Shown: positions 63,932-64,000 of the stretch, one piece after another
How the letters are laid out: the number at the start of each line of letters is the position of its first letter
Position numbering within the stretch: position 1 is the stretch's first letter
NCBI RefSeq assembly: GCF_040529335.1
Contig: NZ_CP159534.1
Location: 1,488,001-1,552,000, forward strand
Length of the DNA stretch: 64,000 nt
Direction: 5' to 3'
From: Streptomyces sp. HUAS MG91
GTDB lineage: Bacteria; Actinomycetota; Actinomycetes; Streptomycetales; Streptomycetaceae
Notes under the pieces: model-generated
What the model was told of the DNA's origin: nothing
Database searches by the model: none
The model's input: the letters and a program-made list of their open reading frames with translations, nothing else
Made by a program: the position numbers and the translations under genes

Positions 63932-64000
63932 TCAGGAACGTACGGCCGGGTCGTAGTAGTGGACCATCCACTGGGCCGGCTCCGGCAGCGGCTGGAAGCC
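63932..64000 (-). CDS. 3' end of an unidentified gene (cut by window edge)
   Basis: The minus-strand frame entering from the right edge reads GFQPLPEPAQWMVHYYDPAVRS and stops at TGA (63932-63934). Only 22 residues are visible, too few to assign. Codon use is coding-like. Confidence 0.5.
   Translation of the reverse strand, partial: GFQPLPEPAQWMVHYYDPAVRS

Overview
The window is a stretch of Streptomyces chromosome. It is very GC-rich with strong third-position GC bias, start codons include many GTG and one TTG, several promoters look leaderless (a -10 box 6-7 nt before the start codon), and it carries ssgB, a sporulation gene confined to morphologically complex actinomycetes. Gene content and order (thrS, ssgB, pabB/pabC, the tRNA cluster, cobalamin genes, metNIQ, glpQ, argH, argCJBDR) look like a conserved core-chromosome arm. 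I see no integrase, transposase, CRISPR array or secondary-metabolite cluster.

Layout. 1-6.6 kb: the 3' part of a MocR-type regulator, a HIT hydrolase, a K+ channel, thrS, and a two-gene cassette (DUF4365 protein plus an unrecognised partner). 6.8-9.7 kb: a DEDDh exonuclease, then two identical tRNA-Val(CAC) genes enclosing an SRPBCC protein and a decayed chimeric sugar-ABC-transporter remnant. 9.7-13.5 kb: ssgB, a CGNR zinc-finger protein, small membrane proteins, a DsbA-like protein and an acetyltransferase. 13.5-16.1 kb: pabC, pabB and a tRNA cluster (Gly, Cys, three identical Val-GAC). 16.1-20.7 kb: small proteins, an APH-fold kinase, a Ser/Thr kinase and a SpoU/TrmH methyltransferase. 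20.8-27 kb: cobalamin/siroheme genes (cobA, a BluB-CobT fusion, cobL). 27-31.8 kb: an acetyltransferase and a methionine importer operon metN-metI-metQ-metQ, preceded by a short uORF whose last codons are rich in Cys and Met. 31.8-39.4 kb: a HAD phosphatase, membrane proteins, an ECF-like sigma factor, GlpQ, a PlsC-like acyltransferase and a TetR-MFS efflux pair. 39.5-42.4 kb: argH, a broken PNPOx-family gene and an L,D-transpeptidase. 42.4-47.4 kb: a two-component system divergent from a membrane flavocytochrome / FMN-binding protein / ApbE operon. 47.5-52.8 kb: a bile-acid-symporter-family protein and a GntR - ADP-ribosylglycohydrolase - NCS1 permease - PfkB kinase operon. 52.9-57.8 kb: argC-argJ-argB-argD-argR. 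57.9-64 kb: a second CGNR protein divergent from an epoxide hydrolase, an ArsR-VOC pair, a stand-alone AlaRS catalytic-domain protein behind an Ala/Thr-rich uORF, a P-loop protein, a DUF6314 protein and a catalytically degenerate histidine-phosphatase-fold protein.

How genes work together. ArgR, encoded last in argCJBDR, probably represses both argC and argH through ARG-box-like sites seen before both. ApbE probably flavinylates the neighbouring FMN-binding protein, which carries the D-x-x-S-G-A-T acceptor motif, so that it can take electrons from the membrane flavocytochrome. Paired 11-bp direct repeats between this operon and the two-component genes suggest the response regulator controls both sides. 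The two short upstream ORFs (before metN and before the AlaRS paralogue) are the strongest candidates for undescribed regulatory elements.
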